A stretch of DNA of 64,000 bases from Lactobacillaceae bacterium (GTDB lineage: Bacteria; Bacillota; Bacilli; Lactobacillales; Lactobacillaceae), in the NCBI GenBank assembly GCA_031289015.1, contig JAITQG010000003.1, positions 1 to 64,000 on the forward strand, written 5' to 3'. This document shows, piece after piece, positions 63,702-64,000 of this stretch; position 1 is the stretch's first letter, and every line of letters begins with the position of its first letter. The notes beneath the pieces were generated by a model. It was given only the letters and a program-made list of their open reading frames with translations, was not told where the DNA came from and did no database searches. The translations under genes and the position numbers were made by a program.

Positions 63702-63728
63702 ACTGGGCAAATGAATTGTCCAGTTTTT
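63702..63728 (+). terminator. Terminator after the sugar transferase gene
   Basis: The stem ACTGGGCA/TGTCCAGT, with one mismatch, is followed by TTTTTAATT. Confidence 0.7.
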
Positions 63729-63747
63729 AATTACTCAAATTCGCTTA

Positions 63748-63776
63748 TTTACGCGCATAAAATGTTAAAATTATAT
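63748..63776 (+). promoter_or_regulatory. Likely rnz promoter
   Basis: There is a -35-like TTTACG, a 17-nt spacer and a -10-like TTATAT; TAAAAT a few bases upstream is an alternative -10. Both place the transcription start within a few to about fifteen bases of the tRNA-like sequence that follows. Confidence 0.45.
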
Positions 63777-63785
63777 GTATTACCT

Positions 63786-63850
63786 TACTTTTGTAGTTCA
63801 ATCGGTAGAACAGTTTTTTAACTGATGTTGGTTCGAATCCAACCAAAGTA
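63786..63850 (+). ncRNA. tRNA-like leader with collapsed anticodon arm, upstream of rnz
   Basis: The 65 bases fold as a tRNA elbow. The acceptor TACTTT(T)G pairs with CAAAGTA (7 bp with one bulged U). The D-arm is GTTC-AATCGGTA-GAAC with the GG pair needed for D/T-loop contact. The T-arm is GTTGG-TTCGAAT-CCAAC, fully canonical. Between D- and T-arms only 15 bases remain instead of about 22-23: CAG/CTG or CAGTT/AACTG around a U-rich loop. There is no encoded CCA. The rnz start codon lies 27 bases further. RNase Z recognises acceptor plus T-arm and cuts tRNAs without CCA, so this leader looks like a substrate of the encoded enzyme. Confidence 0.7.
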
Positions 63851-63877
63851 ATTATTTTGAAAGTGAGACTCATATAC

Positions 63878-64000
63878 ATGCAGTTGGAATTTTTAGGCAC
63901 TGGCGCTGGTGTACCGGCCCGTTATCGCAATGTCACTAGTATTGCGTTGCGCCTCTTAGAAGAGTTGAATTCAGTTTGGCTATTTGATGCAGGTGAAGGC
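63878..64000 (+). CDS. rnz: Ribonuclease Z (5' part, runs off the window)
   Basis: The first 41 codons are seen ([21 protein letters not shown], then a WLFDAGEG ending). This is the characteristic start of ElaC-type tRNase Z, a zinc metallo-beta-lactamase-fold nuclease that trims tRNA 3' ends. The zinc-binding HxHxDH motif lies beyond the window. A GAAAGTGAG ribosome site precedes the ATG. The tRNA-like leader immediately upstream is the notable context. The gene was absent from the ORF track because it is cut off. Confidence 0.92.
   Translation, partial: MQLEFLGTGAGVPARYRNVTSIALRLLEELNSVWLFDAGEG

Noticed and set aside
63786-63850. Ordinary tRNA gene (tRNA-Lys-like loop TTTTTTAA)
   Set aside because: The distance between D- and T-arms is about 8 bases too short for a normal anticodon arm, and the anticodon stem is only 3 bp or the loop only 4 nt. 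A decayed tRNA remains possible and is stated as the refuting case.

Overview
The window looks like a chromosomal segment of a Weissella-type lactic acid bacterium (Lactobacillales, Leuconostoc/Weissella branch). The best pointers are a FemX aminoacyltransferase that closely resembles the Weissella viridescens enzyme, an L-2-hydroxyisocaproate dehydrogenase-type NAD enzyme of the W. confusa class, AT-rich Gram-positive signals with strong AGGAGG ribosome sites, and Firmicutes gene order in the typA-ftsW-ylbG-rsmD-coaD-ylbL block. No prophage, complete insertion sequence, CRISPR array or rRNA was seen.

Layout. 0-14.4 kb: an ABC/FtsX exporter pair, a 2-hydroxyacid dehydrogenase, an Rgg regulator with a secreted repeat peptide, a drug-efflux MFS protein, a large secreted orphan protein, a TetR regulator, a beta-propeller/MFS operon, gpmA and a ferredoxin-NADP reductase. 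14.5-25.4 kb: two SseB-like proteins flanking a guanine-deaminase-like gene, an HxlR regulator, an HD protein plus TrmH methyltransferase, a DUF1002 protein, femX, a BspA-type surface protein, a DoxX protein and prfB. 25.5-36.6 kb: secA, a beta-glucoside PTS permease with its 6-phospho-beta-glucosidase, an NAD(P)HX dehydratase, a secreted DNase, a Gfo/Idh oxidoreductase and Ppx/GppA. 36.6-48.6 kb: trpS, a KimA-like permease, uvrA, several small or hypothetical genes, a disulfide-reductase-like flavoprotein, mazF and a fused acpS-alr gene. 48.7-52.6 kb: the cshA helicase and NADH oxidase. 52.8-64 kb: a housekeeping run on the + strand (RNase H-like protein, def, suhB-like, typA, ftsW, ylbG, rsmD, coaD, ylbL, TMEM175 channel, sugar transferase) that ends in the start of rnz.

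Three features stand out. (1) A family of about 230-340 bp structured intergenic elements occurs in six copies plus one remnant. Each folds into a long hairpin whose two arms carry the same 5-nt motif (CGGAG) facing itself as an internal loop. The stem sequences differ between copies but stay complementary, a central module comes in two exchangeable versions, and where both partners are visible the elements sit in divergent pairs. (2) An Rgg regulator lies next to a 75-residue secreted peptide carrying three GWTFD units at an exact 16-residue period. Near-identical 21-bp boxes lie upstream of both genes, each exactly 24 nt from a -10 hexamer, which suggests an undescribed multi-copy pheromone circuit. 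(3) The rnz gene (tRNA 3'-end nuclease) is preceded, almost from the predicted transcription start, by a 65-nt tRNA-like sequence with intact acceptor stem, D-arm and T-arm but a collapsed anticodon arm and no encoded CCA. It looks like a built-in substrate for the enzyme encoded downstream.

Many track ORFs start upstream of the likely start; these were shortened where a ribosome site decided the question. All function calls come from reading the sequence and from memory of the families; no database search was run.
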